Positions 43,379 to 56,203 of a stretch of 64,000 bases of DNA are shown piece after piece. Location of the stretch: the NCBI GenBank assembly GCA_037157565.1, contig JAZHRO010000036.1, forward strand, positions 128,472,001 to 128,536,000. Reading direction: 5' to 3'. The notes beneath the pieces are model-generated. The model was not told the origin of the DNA. It did not search any database and saw nothing but the letters and a program-made list of their open reading frames with translations. Numbering within the stretch: the stretch's first letter is position 1; every line of letters starts with the position of its first letter. Source of the stretch: Thalassia testudinum. Taxonomy: Eukaryota; Streptophyta; Magnoliopsida; Alismatales; Hydrocharitaceae. Made by a program: the position numbers and the translations under genes.

Positions 43379-44802
43379 ACTTCTTTGGCTGGAGTTCACC
43401 TAGCTGATGGCATTAAACTTAGCACATGTACAGTCTGATTCAGAGCTGAACCGAACATCATGGAATACAGGTGATACTTTCTTCATTTACCCTTCTTCTC
43501 AAGCCTTTCATTTTAAATGAGGACATTGCATAGCTAGGCATGGGGGGGTGGATTCATTTCTGAATCATTTTGTCAGCTGTATGGAATTCTTGTAAATTTT
43601 GCTTATTTTTCTCTTTATTTATTATTTAAAAAGAAATTGAATTAGGGAAAGAATACTTGGGCATTAGGATTTTTCAACCTTAGGGAATAATTCAGTATGA
43701 TCTGAACACGTAGACCCTTCAGGTCTTCGAGCTTAATCATCCCAGGTGTCCACTAAAATGTGGATTTGTTTATCGAGTCCTGGCCATTCTGAATTCAATT
43801 TCAAATTGGTTAAATAAGTTAGGGTGATAAGTACACGACTTATCAACCCGCCCTCTGATTTGAGGGGATTTTAAGTCTAAGCATCTACACACAGTTTGCA
43901 TGGACTCACTTTTCTGTGGTTTTAACGGAAATTAGGTAGCTAATGAACCTTCTAGGGTGGTATGCTGGTAAGTTATCATGGGTAACAATCCATTGGTCGA
44001 TTGTCCAGAGCCTAGCCACATGACCATTATTTTCCTGCTACCTTTAGGTAAATCTTAGATCAGGGAAGCCACCTACTTGGAAAAAAAGAAAAAAATAGAA
44101 AAATATCCAAAAAGAAAAGAAAAAGAAATAGAAAAGGAGAAAAGAAAAGAATGAAAAAGAAATAAGCCACACTTCACCGCACGAGTATGGCTATCAAGTT
44201 ATCATGGGTAATAGCCCATTGGTAGGTTGTCTAGAACCTAGCTCAAGAAATGCACATATAATTCCTAAACACTTAGGAAGAAGCGGAAAAGTAGAATAAG
44301 TCGGGGAGATATACACTAGATTCACCCATGTGTTGACCCCATGAAAATAAAAGTAGGAAGAAAGCTACCGGTTGAATAGATATACCTCTAGGCAGAATTT
44401 CTTTTTAAGGTCACTTAGGGGCATAGAAACCCGAAGTCCATTCTAATCACCGATCAGTGAGTCTATCACATTTCACACATAAAGATGCTTAGAACTTAGG
44501 GTTCTCTTCGAGTCATGGGTGGGTTGAGTGGCCGTAGAAAGTTGCCCCGAAACCCTAAACTCAAAAATCCAAAAAAAAAAATTAAAAAAGAAGAAAAACA
44601 TCCTTCTTTGAATAAGGTAAGGGCTTGAGGCGGTCTGCATTTTGGCAGACACTTGGGTATTGTTGTGTCTTTGTAGTTCAGGTCCTTGGTGAAAACTTCC
44701 TAGTGTTGAAGAATAACTTTTTCCCAAGAAATCCAATCCTAATTCTTTTATAAATAGCATATAGTTTTTGCTAGGGACTATGAAAAGATAGGCATGGGTG
44801 TG
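43379..44802 (+). other. H1 3' noncoding region
   Basis: No envelope-like gene. Contains the conserved block (CTAGCTGATGGCATTAAAC at about 43399), the first polypurine-like motif (43518-43550), a 46-bp imperfect direct repeat (43970-44015 and 44196-44241), an A/G-rich tract, and the polypurine tract before the LTR (44782-44802, GAAAAGATAGGCATGGGTG). Confidence 0.75.
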
Positions 44803-45425
44803 TGATGTGTATGCATCTGAATAGCCTAAAATGTCTATTTATGCATGTTCTTAGTGTCGTAGAAGCATCATGTATTGTAAATATTGCATAACATGCATCA
44901 TCATACATTTAGGTCAAATTGTATAATTTGTATAGTAATTTACTCCTTTTGGTGGTCAGGGACAGGCGATTTTTAATCAGGGCCTCTGATTAAAGATCAA
45001 ATCATACGGATCTGATCAAGGTAACAATCAGAGTTCAACGACTCCAAGATCGCCCCAATTGGATTTCCGTAGTATCAGATGCAGTCTGAGAAAGATCAAA
45101 GGTCAAGGGGTTAAGTGGTGTAAATCCATTCTTCAGATGACAAACCCGACCGCAAGGATGGGTTCGGATCAACAATTGCAGCTCAATGGTGCGAAAATTG
45201 GTCCAATTCGACATCCGTGGCACCACCTACAAGCATGTGAAGATGGACAACCAAGATAGTGCCATGTGGTGCCATCTTGACCGCCTAAACTGACCCAGCT
45301 AAAATGGCGAGGACCTACCACGCCCTTACTCTCGTCAACCGCACGATCAAATCTAGGCCATTGGATCTTGATCCAACGGTCATGAGCATGCGACCCTCGG
45401 TTAGAAATTTGACGAAGCAGCGAGA

Positions 45426-45478
45426 TGGCACGTTGGTTGAGCACTCCACGTGCGAAATGAGGGTGCAGGTTCGAAGCT
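45426..45478 (+). promoter_or_regulatory. tRNA-like A/B box module in H1 3' LTR
   Basis: TGGCACGTTGG (45426-45436, near the Pol III A box TRGCNNAGTGG) and GGTTCGAAGCT (45468-45478, 10 of 11 to the B box GGTTCGANNCC) are 31 bp apart in sense orientation, about 370 bp upstream of the TATA box. Confidence 0.55.
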
Positions 45479-45849
45479 CACCGCTAGCCTCAATTCAGCG
45501 CAATGCAAAGCACAGTCAATTTCAGTCGTTGGATGAAGCATGGGCGGTGCAGATGGGTGAGATGTGGTGCAACGAGATGCTTGGGTGGTCGCATTTGTGA
45601 TCAGATGCCCAAGCCACGCGTAATCGCATGCACAGGTATTGGGCGCATTGAAGGAGAAGTGACATTGAGGGCTTTTAAGCCGTCCGATCAAGCCCGTGTA
45701 CATGATGCGTGCGTTGAGCACAAGGAGGCGGGGAGGCGCATGCACATCACCCACGTTCAGGTCTTTAGTGACTATTTTATCTATCACCAAAGACCCCTAC
45801 ATTAATGTTTTAAGGTTAAAATGACCTATTTGCCCCCAACCTCTACACC

Positions 45850-45858
45850 TATAAAAAG
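45850..45858 (+). promoter_or_regulatory. TATA box of H1 3' LTR
   Basis: TATAAAAAG, at the same place as 43-50 in the 5' LTR. Confidence 0.6.
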
Positions 45859-46514
45859 GCCTACACCCCCCACATATCATTCATCCCTTCTTTTACCTCT
45901 CTCCCACTCCAAAGCTCTAAAGAAGATTGTCCCAAACTAGGGATGCTCCTCTAGAGTTAAAAGTAAAATTTTGTCCACTTCTCATCCCGTTTGTGGAGCT
46001 CCCGTGGTCGTCTTCTCACCCCCATTTCGAAAGTGGATCCCTCGACGATGACGTCCTGCCTTACCCCAAGTTCTTCCCGCTTCGTTCTTTGTCTTTCATC
46101 TTTGTTCTACGTCTTCCAGGCATCGGCCCGTTCCGACTCGTCCTCAAGCAGCCGTTGAGGAGAATAATTTCTCACCTCCCTTCTCTTTACTGCTTTCTAG
46201 AGTAGATTTACTGCTTTCTAGTTGTAATATTTTCCGCTTTCCAATTGTAAAAACATTGTCCTTTTTATAAAAAGTGTTTTGTTCTCTCTCTCTCTCTTAG
46301 TGTTAATATCAGATTCATTGTGATTATCTCTCTTTTAAACAAAAATTACAAAAAAGAAATCATGGATTTCAAATCGATGTAGCCTCCCTGTGTTCGACCC
46401 AAAATTCTTTTCGAGTTTCGGTAAAATTATCTGTTGACGGGTATCCGCGCAAATCGCACTACAATGATGGGTTTTCAAAACTAAACCTTTTTTTATAGAA
46501 TTTCCAATCCAACA

Positions 46515-47039
46515 GCTCGGTTTCTAAAGATTGTATAGTGTTTCTCAAATTGGCCAAAACCCTATCTTGGACCTGGTTCACCTAAATAGAATGGTTCGGT
46601 TCAGGGTTGGGTGGATTTGGGTTAAACTAGGGGAGTAAGGAAATTAAGGTTCTTGGGTTCCTCCCTAATAATAGGTCATTTGAGGTTGTTGAAAGAAGGG
46701 TGGTGACCTATATTCAGTATAATCCTTGGGAGGGTAAGAGTTATAATCATCATATCCTTCTTAATTGTAGATTGGGTTAAGTTGATCATCAAAGGGTGGA
46801 GATCTATAATCAGTGTAGGTGTGAGAAGGATAATAATCATAGTCTTGTTGTCCAGGGCTAGGTCCTAGACATTGTGGTCCGGAATCATATCTCCAATCAA
46901 AGTTATCTCGACTAGGGGATGGGTAGTCATAAGTTAAGTTAGGATAGTAACCATTTTGGGATAAGTGGTAGTATGAGGGTAGGATTGGAAATGAGAGTGT
47001 GGTGTGGAAGAATACATGGTGAAATAGGAGGGAAAACAT
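46515..47039 (-). pseudogene. Element X gag 5' part, cut by H1
   Basis: Minus frame with ATG at 47039: a short hydrophobic start, then many Tyr, Pro and Asp (DYPSPSRDNFDWRYDSGP, QQDYDYYPSHTYTDYRSPP). A stop near 46760 is followed by more of the same type (YRSPPFFQQP). Its place after a leader suggests gag or a first frame of X. The H1 3' LTR ends at 46514, so the rest of X lies to the left of H1, outside the window. Confidence 0.5.
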
Positions 47040-47682
47040 AACAGAGAAACATGCCCTGCAGTATAATCAACCAAACCTATCCTTAGGTGGGTAGCCTACA
47101 GACCTACAGACTCTCAAAACCCGTCTTGAGATGGAGACAATTTGGTCTACTTCTACCCAGTCAATCGAACTAGTTAGAGGGAGGGATTAGGGAGAAGGTT
47201 ATTCCTTTAGCTTGCCCCTTCAGTTCCTTTTATACCCATCAACCGCGGTCGTTTGATGCTACTCCCCTAGCTAGACATCAAATGGACTAGTAGAAGTAGA
47301 TTAATCGAAACAAATCTCAGTTAGAGTCTCAAAGAGCGAGTTAATCCTTAAGGCCAACGTCTACTCAGTTTTAATTAGGCTTGGGATGATTGTGCTCTTG
47401 GAATGTGATGGGCCCTTTAGATGGGTTACGCCCTTAAATATTAATTAATATGTATGTGCATGTACAACCAGGGTTTGCAAACAAGGTTATTTGATGATTT
47501 GCCTTTTATGGTTCATCCCTATTTAGTAGCTTTTAGGGTTCAACTTTAGGTTCCTTCAATCAGGTTCAGTAGAACACTCCAAGTTTTGAAATCATAGGTG
47601 ATGATGTATTCCTTTAAAACAAAAAATGAATGTGGAGTGCCTGGTTAGTTCCTAAATATTGAACCCTAAGGAGCAAGGTACT
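47040..47682 (-). other. Element X untranslated leader
   Basis: Reverse complement relative of the H1 leader (about 3340-3830). No recognisable tRNA-Asp primer binding site remains between the leader and the LTR end. Confidence 0.65.
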
Positions 47683-49358
47683 TGATGGAGGCGTGTTTCG
47701 AAAATTAAAATCAGGGTTCGGAGGACCTGCCATCGTAGCTCGCAAAACACGTCTATCAGATAAAATTTATAATCGAAACTCGAAATGTGAGTCCCAGGTG
47801 GAACACGGGGAGGCGAACATTTGGTTTTGAAAATCCGCGCTTTGCTTTTATTTATTTTTGGTCATTTTTATCTTTTCTAAATTTTTTGGTATTTTTATCA
47901 AGAAAGTGATTAGGTCAATGAAAACTTTATCTACTTGCAAAAAAATATAACAGAGAGAGAGATAATCACATATATTTCTGAATCCAATGTTTTCTACAAC
48001 TAAGAAAGTGGGAAAAACTACACTAGAAAGTAGTAATGATAGACGGAGATGAGAAAATCCCCCTCGACAGTTGCTCGGAGGATGACTTGCTTTGATGTGG
48101 CTTAGAGGAAGGTGGTGAGGAGCAGGATGAACATAGACGGAGCTAGACGACGGAGGATGGGCAAGATGGCATCACGGTGAGGATCTTCTTCCTGAAGGGT
48201 GGTGAGAGGACGGCCATGCGATGCTTCACAAATGGGGATGAGGGGAGGGAAAACTATTTGGTTTTCTACTCTAGAGGAGCATCCCGAGCTTGGGACAAGC
48301 TCTCTTTAGAGCCTTGGAGGTGGTGAGAGGAAGAAAGGAAGAGATGGTTTGGAATAGTGGTGGGTAGGTCCTTTTATAGTGGAGGAAGAACAAATTCGCA
48401 TTTGAGTCATTACTGACATTCGTAAACGTCGCTACAGATCTTCCCTTTCTGTCACTGAAGATCCATGCCTTCAATTCCCTTGTTGGCTTACAAGGGCCAT
48501 TAGTGATAGTTGTATGCGTCACTAAAGGCCTGCACAACTATTGCTAAAGACCTACGCATATCCCCGCTAGCGTTGCGTGCTCCACGCACCCGTGCTTGCA
48601 CAGGCTGGTCCGTGCTATTACTCTGTTGCACGCTATTATGCTGCACTGCACCCCGGGCATGTGCACTCGTGCCTTACTATTGCTGTGCTCAATTCCTCAA
48701 TTGGGGGGGCTACGAGGATTCGAACCTATGCCCCTCCCTTGGAGTCTAGCACCCCAACCAACGTGCCAAGTTATCGAATGCGTCAAGCAAATGTCTTATG
48801 GTATGCGGTGGAGGAAGCTTCTTAGCTGTTGGATCAAGATCCAACGGCTGAGAATGAAGGTCACGGATGATGGAGAGATGGGAGAGGGCGTTGTGGCCAT
48901 TGTTGGGCGCCGTCCATTCTTCTTTCTATTGTAGGGGGTGCCACGGTGCTCAAATCGAGATGATTCCCGTATTGCTAGACTGCGATTGTTACTCCGATCC
49001 ATCCATACTGTCGGATTTTTCATCCGAAGCCCTAATGGATGTCGCATTGCCCCCCTGGCTGTCGATCTTCCTCGAACTTCATATGATGCTACGGGACTCC
49101 GATCTAGACGATTTCGGAGGCATTAGACTCCGATCATTGTCTTGATTAGATCCGTATGGTCCGATCGTCCATCCGAAACCCTAAAATAAATCTTCTTCTC
49201 TCCTGACCATGAAAAGGACCTAATTAACCTAAAATATATACAACTACTCTAAATGCAGAATGATGCATGCTTTGCAATATTTATAACATGAAATGCAAAT
49301 CTAAGCCTAGGAACAAGCATGAATAGCCATTTTAACCTAAATAGATGTGTCTACATCA
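47683..49358 (-). repeat. 5' LTR of element X
   Basis: On the minus strand it starts TGATGTAGACACATC at 49358 and ends near TCCATCA at 47683, about 1.68 kb, with a TATA box (TATAAAAGG, 48378-48370). It aligns with the H1 3' LTR and with LTR D. Frames at 48271-49145 are chance. Confidence 0.78.
48716..48768 (-). promoter_or_regulatory. tRNA-like A/B box module in X LTR
   Basis: On the minus strand TGGCACGTTGG (48768-48758), 31 bp, then GGTTCGAATCC (48726-48716), a perfect B box. Located about 340 bp upstream of the LTR TATA box. Confidence 0.6.
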
Positions 49359-51901
49359 GTACTGATGAATCACTTTTATCTTAAGTGGTGCAACCCAAAT
49401 AGCAGAATCAATTGGCCTATTCGCACCATAGATTAAGGCACACAGAATGTCTTAACTTAATCATATTTCTACTCAGTTTTGTTATGAAGTTGAAGTGTAT
49501 TGAGTTCACAGGTCAGATCCCAGGTTAAGTAGTAGAATCAAAGTGATTGTGCACCTTAGGTTGAGAAATTTGTGGGTGTTTAAGGTGTGTCACTTTTAGC
49601 TTAATCCCACAAGAAGAGAGGAGTAATTCTTTTTTTTTTGTATTTTTAATTTATGCGGATGGGTGAGGTGAGGTGAAGTGACAATCAAACAACCAGGACA
49701 AACTTCGGGTTTATGCAAGCACCTATGTCAGTTTGGGTTTGATTTATTAATGTGGCGAAATGAAATCTAGGGTGGGGGTGGTGGGGATACACTTACAGAA
49801 CTTTCTAACCGCACTTTACTCCAATCTATTCCGCTTTGGCTCGCCTTGGAAGGGTACCTATAATCACAGAAAGTGAAAGAGATGTTTTCGCTTAAATAGG
49901 ATGATCACAATAAAATGATAATGTTGTTATATATTGCATGGTGGAAAACTCTCAATCAACACAAAGTAAAATTAACCACTCAAAAGAGAGCGGGTCTTAT
50001 CCACAGGGAGGCAATGTCTATTACAAACCCACACGAGTCAAAAATCGTTGTCCACTATTGATTTCACCCAAGTATCAATCCAAAATCCCCTTTAAATTAT
50101 GCTATCAAGTGTTAGATATGTTGAAATCTCATTTATATGAAAGAAGAGGGTTATGCTCATAAAATCAACAAAATAGAATATTAATAACTCAAAAGCCTCT
50201 CCCCTGCAATGGCACATAAATGTAATTACTAATTAAACTAAAATTGAGGATTTGCTTTGTTGGTACTCATGCACGAAGGAGATGACTGGCGGCGAGGTCT
50301 TCATCGGAGGTGGGCGAGGCCGGCGTGCACCCGACGGAGGTGGTGGCGAGGTGTGGCATGCTGGAGTCAGCCGGATGAAGTGGAGAGGGGCGGCGGTGGT
50401 GGAGCTCTTCCTGCTATCTACAGGAGCGGGAAGGAGCATTGCTCCATGATGGCGCGCGTGGATGGCAAAGGTGTAGCAGCGGTGAGCAGCACGTGGAGTG
50501 AGGAGGAAGAGGAAATGTGAGCAGCATGAGGGGAGGCACTGGAGGTGGCTTCTACTGCTACTACTATGCGTGCGGAGATGCGCGTATACATGGCAAGAGG
50601 TGCAACGAGGCAGGGTCGTGCGGCTGGCCTGTTGGAGGTGCATGCGGGCACGCTGCTAGCTGTGCTGGGGAGAGGAAGGTGCAGGCGTAGTGTGCTACAG
50701 GTGGCTATTGGAAGGTGGCGATGTTGGGTTCTCTTGATTGAAGAGAAAAAGGAGAAGAAGAAGATGAATAGTGGATGTTGATGGACGATGACGATGGAAG
50801 TGGAGTTGTGTGGCGGTGTAGTGGGCAGTTGATGATGTTGCTGTTGGTGTAAGGAGTCAATGGTGGTCTACGAGGAGTTGGTGGTTATGGGTTTTCACAG
50901 AGGTGAAGATGGTGGTGGGTGTTCGTAAGAAAGATGGAAATGAAGGAGAAAAAGATATTCACGCGGCTGGTGCGGCCACGCTCACGGTAAGGTGGAGCCG
51001 TGAAGGCTCATGCACAGTGTTGGCACAAGTCCACCGGTTTGGCGTGGCGAGCTGTCACCTCGTCGATCCACGATGTGGTGGAACTCATCCATGGAGGCTG
51101 GCGGTGGGAGCAGAGCACAGTGATGGAGTGGGTGGTGGCCTCGTTGAGGTGGAGGAGAAATAGAGGAAGAGGAAGAATGAAGAAAAGATGGAGATGTTGG
51201 TGGTGGTGAGGATGACCATGGACAGGGGGATGTGGTGTTGGTGGTTAGGTGGTGGCACGGTGAAGTTATAATGCAGAGCTCTGCGATGGCAGTGCAAGCT
51301 GTCACCCCAGATGCCCACAGTGGCGAAGCTCTGCCACGATTGAGGCCGATGGTGCTGGAGCGTATGAGAAGTTGAGCTCTCTACACAATAGGGAAAGGGA
51401 TCAAGGCTTGCCAAGCATAGTTGCCTCCTCTTCTCTCTTGTAACCGCGACTACCTCGACTAGATCCTTATTTCATGGCCATCAAAGCAATGAGTAAAGGG
51501 CGTCGTCACTGCAGCCGTTGAGGAGAGGAAATAAAAATGGATTAATACAATAAGAAAAGAAATGATGGCTTATTTATCTACAAACCCTCACGTAAATTGT
51601 TAATTCTAATACATGCATGAAATGCAACCTAATGACTAATTATTTCAATGCATGTTATTCTAAATGAACTCTAAATGTATTTAGATATGAATGCAATGCA
51701 TGAAATGTGCAAATAAATGAATAATTAGACTAATCTATTTACATCTTATTGTATGCTATTTTTATGTCAATATTAATCTAATGTCTAGGCATTTAAGTAA
51801 CTAATTAGCCCATAAATATGGGCTCATTAGAAAGAAAGGAGAAAAGTGAGCTAAAAAGTTATGTAAGGTGGAAAACGTGAAAAAAACCAAAGAGCGTTGC
51901 C
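49359..51901 (-). other. Unclassified interior left of LTR D, possibly with another LTR
   Basis: By position this is the interior of the element whose 5' LTR is D. About 49920-51830 looks like a separate LTR in minus orientation: a U5-like 'ccacagggaggcaatg' near 49998, a G/C-rich part (50233-51480) and an A/T-rich distal part. No protein domain recognised; the G-rich frames (such as 50233-51414) are low-complexity shadows. Confidence 0.35.
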
Positions 51902-51919
51902 TCCTTGGCAATGGTGCCA
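51902..51919 (-). promoter_or_regulatory. Primer binding site of element D (decayed)
   Basis: On the minus strand TGGCACCATTGCCAAGGA, four differences from the tRNA-Asp complement, all G-to-A. Confidence 0.65.
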
Positions 51920-52591
51920 AAATGATTAGCGTTATTTCGCGAGGGAAATCAGGGCTTTGGAGAACTCGTCGTCATAGTTCTAAAAAATTGCTACCAAATA
52001 AAATTTATATCGAAACTCGAAGTGAGTCCCGGGTCAAACATAGGGAGGCAAATGTTTGGTTTGAAAACCATGCTTCGACTTTACTTGTTTTTGGTGTTTT
52101 TATCTTTTATGTTTTTTTTTTCTATTTATAAGGCAAGAGATCAGGTCGATAAAATCTAGCTAATCTACTTGCAAAATAAGAAAGAGAGAGAAAACATCAA
52201 TGTATGTCTGAAAGAGTTTGTTAAGATAATTAAGATAATTACAACTACACTAGAATGCAAAAAACATAGAGAAAGGTGAGAAGAGTCCCCCTCGACGGTT
52301 GCTTGGAGGACAACTCACTCTAACAGTGCTTGGAGGAAGGTGGAGAGAGGCAGGAGAAAAAAGAACAGCATTGGAGGAAGGAGGATGGGATAGGATAGTG
52401 TCACGATGAGGACCTTCTTCCGGAAGGTGGTGAAAAAATGGCCACGGGATGCTCCATGAATGGAGGAGAGAAGTGGGAAAAAATATTTGATTTCTACTCT
52501 GGAGGAGCATCCCGAGCTTGGGACAAGCTCTCTCTAAAGCCCTTGGAGGTGGTGATGGAGAGAAAGGAAGAGATCAAGAAGAATGGGAGGG

Positions 52592-52596
52592 GTAAT
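52592..52596 (+). repeat. Target site duplication of solo LTR 1, left
   Basis: GTAAT, repeated at 55250-55254. Confidence 0.75.
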
Positions 52597-55249
52597 TGAT
52601 GCTAACACCATCATTATCCATAACTAACTTAAATTAGTGGACATCAAGTGTCAAATGCTCTTGAAATGATCGCCTGAGAGCTGTAATTCCACTTAGATCC
52701 ATTTTGTGGAGAGAACATTAAACAGGGTTAATTCTGTAGTTTTAACATCATACCATGAATGTAGAGTAGCCGTGGGATTTTTCAGGGGTTAATTGAAGGT
52801 CAAATGAGCATTAAAGTCCTAAGAGTGGCTAGATAGGAATGGGGTTTCATGCATTTCGAAAATTGCATCAGAACATAAAACCCTAATCTCAGACCTACCA
52901 GAATATAAGAGGATCTGGTTAAGATAAAATTCATATAAACCTCCTAAAATTCATAGAAAAATATTCTGAGAGGTTTGGTACCCTTGGTTTGACCATCTGA
53001 ACCCATTTCGACCTTGAATAGAGTCTCAGATAGGATTTTGCCCTAATTTGGGCTTCCATGCAAATTTTCTAGTCAAACATGCTCAAAACACAAATCCAAG
53101 TTCACCATTATATTCCTTGGGCCCAAATTAGGCTAAGGACAAAATTTGGGCCTAATCAGAGTCCATCTTAATCTAATTTGCATTTCAATACCTAAAACCT
53201 CTATTTCCTACACTCAGACCCCTAACTTTCGAAATGCCTTTCCAATTGGTCCTTAACTTCTTCATCTTCTTGCAAAAATGCCTTTACCACCATTGAAGGT
53301 GTGAAAGCACCTTTGGCCGAGATTCAAGAGAAGGAATCTCTCTTAAATGAGATCCATATCCCTCCAAAATTGGAGGGAATGATCTTAAGGAGATATCCGA
53401 TCACTTGAGCCATCTCAAAAGCCCTAAATCAAATCCCAGAGATCAGGCGAGCTCGAGGAATTTGAGGGATTCTTCCCTCTGAAATTGTGGCTAATTGAAC
53501 CCCTTTCCTCATTTAGAGCTCAGGCTTGAGCTCTATAAAGGCTCCCCATGCTTCCACAATTCTCTTTAGCTCGATTCTAAGCCAAAAATCTTCTTCCACC
53601 TCAGCCACCTCTGACCGTAGCTTCAATGAGCCCCTCAATCCTTTGTCGTCGCCCTTTGCTATGTATGATAGGATGAGGGATTTTCTCTCTCCTTCCGCTT
53701 CTCACCGTACCAAGTAGAGGCCCCCTGACCCCGTCTTCCACGCCATTTCTTCCACCGGAGACTTCGCCTTCTCTGACACTGACCAATCAAAGCCGGTGCA
53801 GATCTCCTTCCCCGTCATCCATAATTAAGTCTATCTTCTTCCACTCTCTCCTTAATGTAGATTCCACCCACAACAACCCTAATTCAACTGCCAAATCGCC
53901 CTCTCCCCATCCATCTTCTCCACGGCCGGTGACGCTTCTGGCGAAGTCATGCCACCACCACACTCCACCAAATCACACACTACCACCTCCAAGAGCTCCG
54001 CTTCACCTTTTCGCACAAAAGCCCTCACTTAATTTCACCTTACACCCATTGAAACACCCCATCGATCAACCCATCATTGCACCTTCATCTCCGACGATGA
54101 CAGACCTCTTCTGACCATCTCATGCCCTAATTCCACCACCATCACATTCGTCGTGCTCTGGTGATCCTTCTAAGCGCTCTAATTAGGGTGATAAGCCCGT
54201 TATTTGTATTTCAGGTACCACCGCCGCTAGTCGTCTTCTCTGATGTCGAGCACCATCACATAACCATCAATCGACCTCGCTACCACCCCCAACAGCTGTG
54301 GTTTCAAACACTGAACCCACATGCAACATCAATCGAGGAGAGGAATAGTAGTAGGACTTCAATTTGACACGAGCTTCTTTAGCAGCTGCATGGAGGGGTG
54401 GGAAACATAGTCCACATCGTGAAGAACAAAGCCTCTAACAGCGTATAAGTTGATTTTGTGTGTAGGCCTTATCGCATCAACACTAAGGGGTGAGATCCCT
54501 CCTCATTCACGCACTCCTCACCTGCAACCACTGCCCACAGGTTTGGACCCTATCCAGATCCATTTACCTGCCTAAATCTATATACCCAGTTCTGATTTGA
54601 GGGAAGAGAAATTCTAAAGGGGTTAGGGGAGCGTTTTGCACTATGCATCCTCGAGATGCATGCCTATATGTTCTACACTTAGCAATGTTTGAGGCATTGT
54701 GCTCTAGCTTTGGGCTGCGCTTGGTGCCCTTGTGTGTCTGCTTTGCTAAGGCTCCATGCCTTGGCTGTGCTCTGAGTAGTTAAGTCCTCTGCCACTTGTG
54801 GCCGACGTCTGATCTGATACTGTGGCAATATTTGAGCTTGTATTGCGGACTTATTTGATGTAGATTAGTGGTTCAAGATACTGTTGAAATATTTGGTTTA
54901 TTTGAGAATTGTGATATGTGCTTAATTATGGGATTTAAGTGATGATTCAAATCACCATTTTTTATAGTCCTTTCTATTCTTTTTATCCTAATAATTCTTG
55001 AGATACAATTGCTCGTTATTGAATATCATATTGAGTTGATTATTCATTGCATATCTTTATTATTGTACTCATTAATTATAAATTGCGGTTAGTATGTGAA
55101 TTCCATATTTGCTTCTTGCGAACGACCTCGGACTCAAATTCCTTGTTTTCAAGCACTCAAATTTAAATGTTATAAATTGGTTTTGTCGACTATACTACAA
55201 CACAAGCATTCTTCTTCCTCATAACATTGACTCGAACATGCTACCAATA
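52597..55249 (+). mobile_element. M/P-family solo LTR 1
   Basis: 2.65 kb starting TGATGCTAACACCATCA, with the P-LTR order of segments (for example 'gccctaatttgggcttccatg' near 53040, then G/C-rich part, then USE/TATA) and an end resembling the P LTR end (ATTGACTCGAACA). Flanked by GTAAT on both sides and placed inside LTR D. It has no interior, so it is a solo LTR left by LTR-LTR recombination. Diverged well beyond P. Confidence 0.82.
54410..54449 (+). promoter_or_regulatory. USE plus TATA pair in solo LTR 1
   Basis: GTCCACATCG (one C lost from the USE) followed after exactly 24 bp by TATAAG. Confidence 0.55.
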
Positions 55250-55254
55250 GTAAT
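55250..55254 (+). repeat. Target site duplication of solo LTR 1, right
   Basis: GTAAT, matching 52592-52596; LTR D continues directly afterwards. Confidence 0.75.
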
Positions 55255-55531
55255 GGTCCTTTTATAGTGGAGGAGAAGAGGCATTTCGTGCATGGGACAA
55301 TTAGCGACACTCAAAAACATCGTTGAAGATCCGTCGTAGATGTTGTTGAAGATAGCTTACGCACTCGCTAGCTCTTTCGTCCATGCAGTTGCGCTGTTAG
55401 TGTGCGCTCGGCACTCCCCTATCCCACACGTCCGTGCAGCGCGTGCTACGCGCTCGCTGCTGCTATGCGCAGCGCACTACATGCGCTATGCGCTACACGT
55501 GCTCCTCAATTGGAGATTTGGGGGCGTTGCG

Positions 55532-55584
55532 GGTCTCGAACCCATGACCTCCCCTTTGCGATAGGGTTCAAGACCACCACGCCA
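55532..55584 (-). promoter_or_regulatory. tRNA-like A/B box module in LTR D
   Basis: On the minus strand TGGCGTGGTGG (55584-55574), 31 bp, then GGTTCGAGACC (55542-55532), a perfect B box. Confidence 0.6.
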
Positions 55585-56203
55585 AGGCCTTCACTTTGTC
55601 AAAAAAGGTGAATTCTTTGCTTTGGCTGGGGATGGTGGTGTGGCCTCCCCATGGCCATTGGATCTTGATCCAATGGCCTAGATCTGATGGGTGTGAAAGA
55701 GAGAGACGTGGAGCAGCCCTTGGGCGGCTTGGATAGTGCCACTTGGTGCGATCTGGGTCGTCTGTCTTCTTTCCTTTGTAGGGGCTACTACAGATGTCGG
55801 ATCGAGATGACTTCCACGTAGTTTGACTATGATCGTCGTTCCATATCTATCTGCATGGATAGATTTGTCATTTAAAGTTTTGAATTGCATCATCTTGCCT
55901 CTTGGCCGTTGATTTTCCTAGGACTACATATGGTGCTACAGGACTCCATTCAAGGCAATTTCGTAGGTATTGGATTCCGATTGTCATCATGATCAGATCT
56001 ATATGGTTGGATCGTCAATCTAAGGCCCTATAATAAATCTCCTCTCCTGGCCACAAAAGGACGCAAATCAACCTATAATTTATACAAACTATTCTAAATG
56101 CAGAATGATGCATGCTAAGCAATATTTATATTATGGAATGCATCTATAAGGTTAGGAACATGCATAGATAGGCACCTTAACCTAACTGGATGTGTATACA
56201 TCA

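Larger units (their letters stand above)
44803..46514 (+). repeat. 3' LTR of H1
   Basis: 1712 bp, starting TGATGTGTATGCATC and ending ATCCAACA. It follows a polypurine tract, aligns at its 3' half with 1-2584, and with the minus-strand LTRs at 47683-49358 and 51923-56203. TATAAAAAG at 45850. Frames inside it are not genes. Confidence 0.87.
51923..56203 (-). repeat. LTR D (H1/X family), split by a solo LTR
   Basis: Blocks 51923-52596 and 55255-56203 make an LTR of about 1.62 kb. On the minus strand it starts TGATGTATACACATCC at 56203 and ends beside the primer binding site. TATAAAAGG lies at 55266-55258, tRNA-like boxes at 55584-55532. Confidence 0.8.

Noticed and set aside
48716..48768. A tRNA gene
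   Set aside because: A and B boxes are present, but I cannot fold a full cloverleaf with acceptor stem; treated as a tRNA-like module in an LTR.
50233..51414. G-rich frames suggesting a glycine/arginine-rich protein gene
   Set aside because: Overlapping frames on both strands with biased composition inside a probable LTR; no start context, intron signals or domain.
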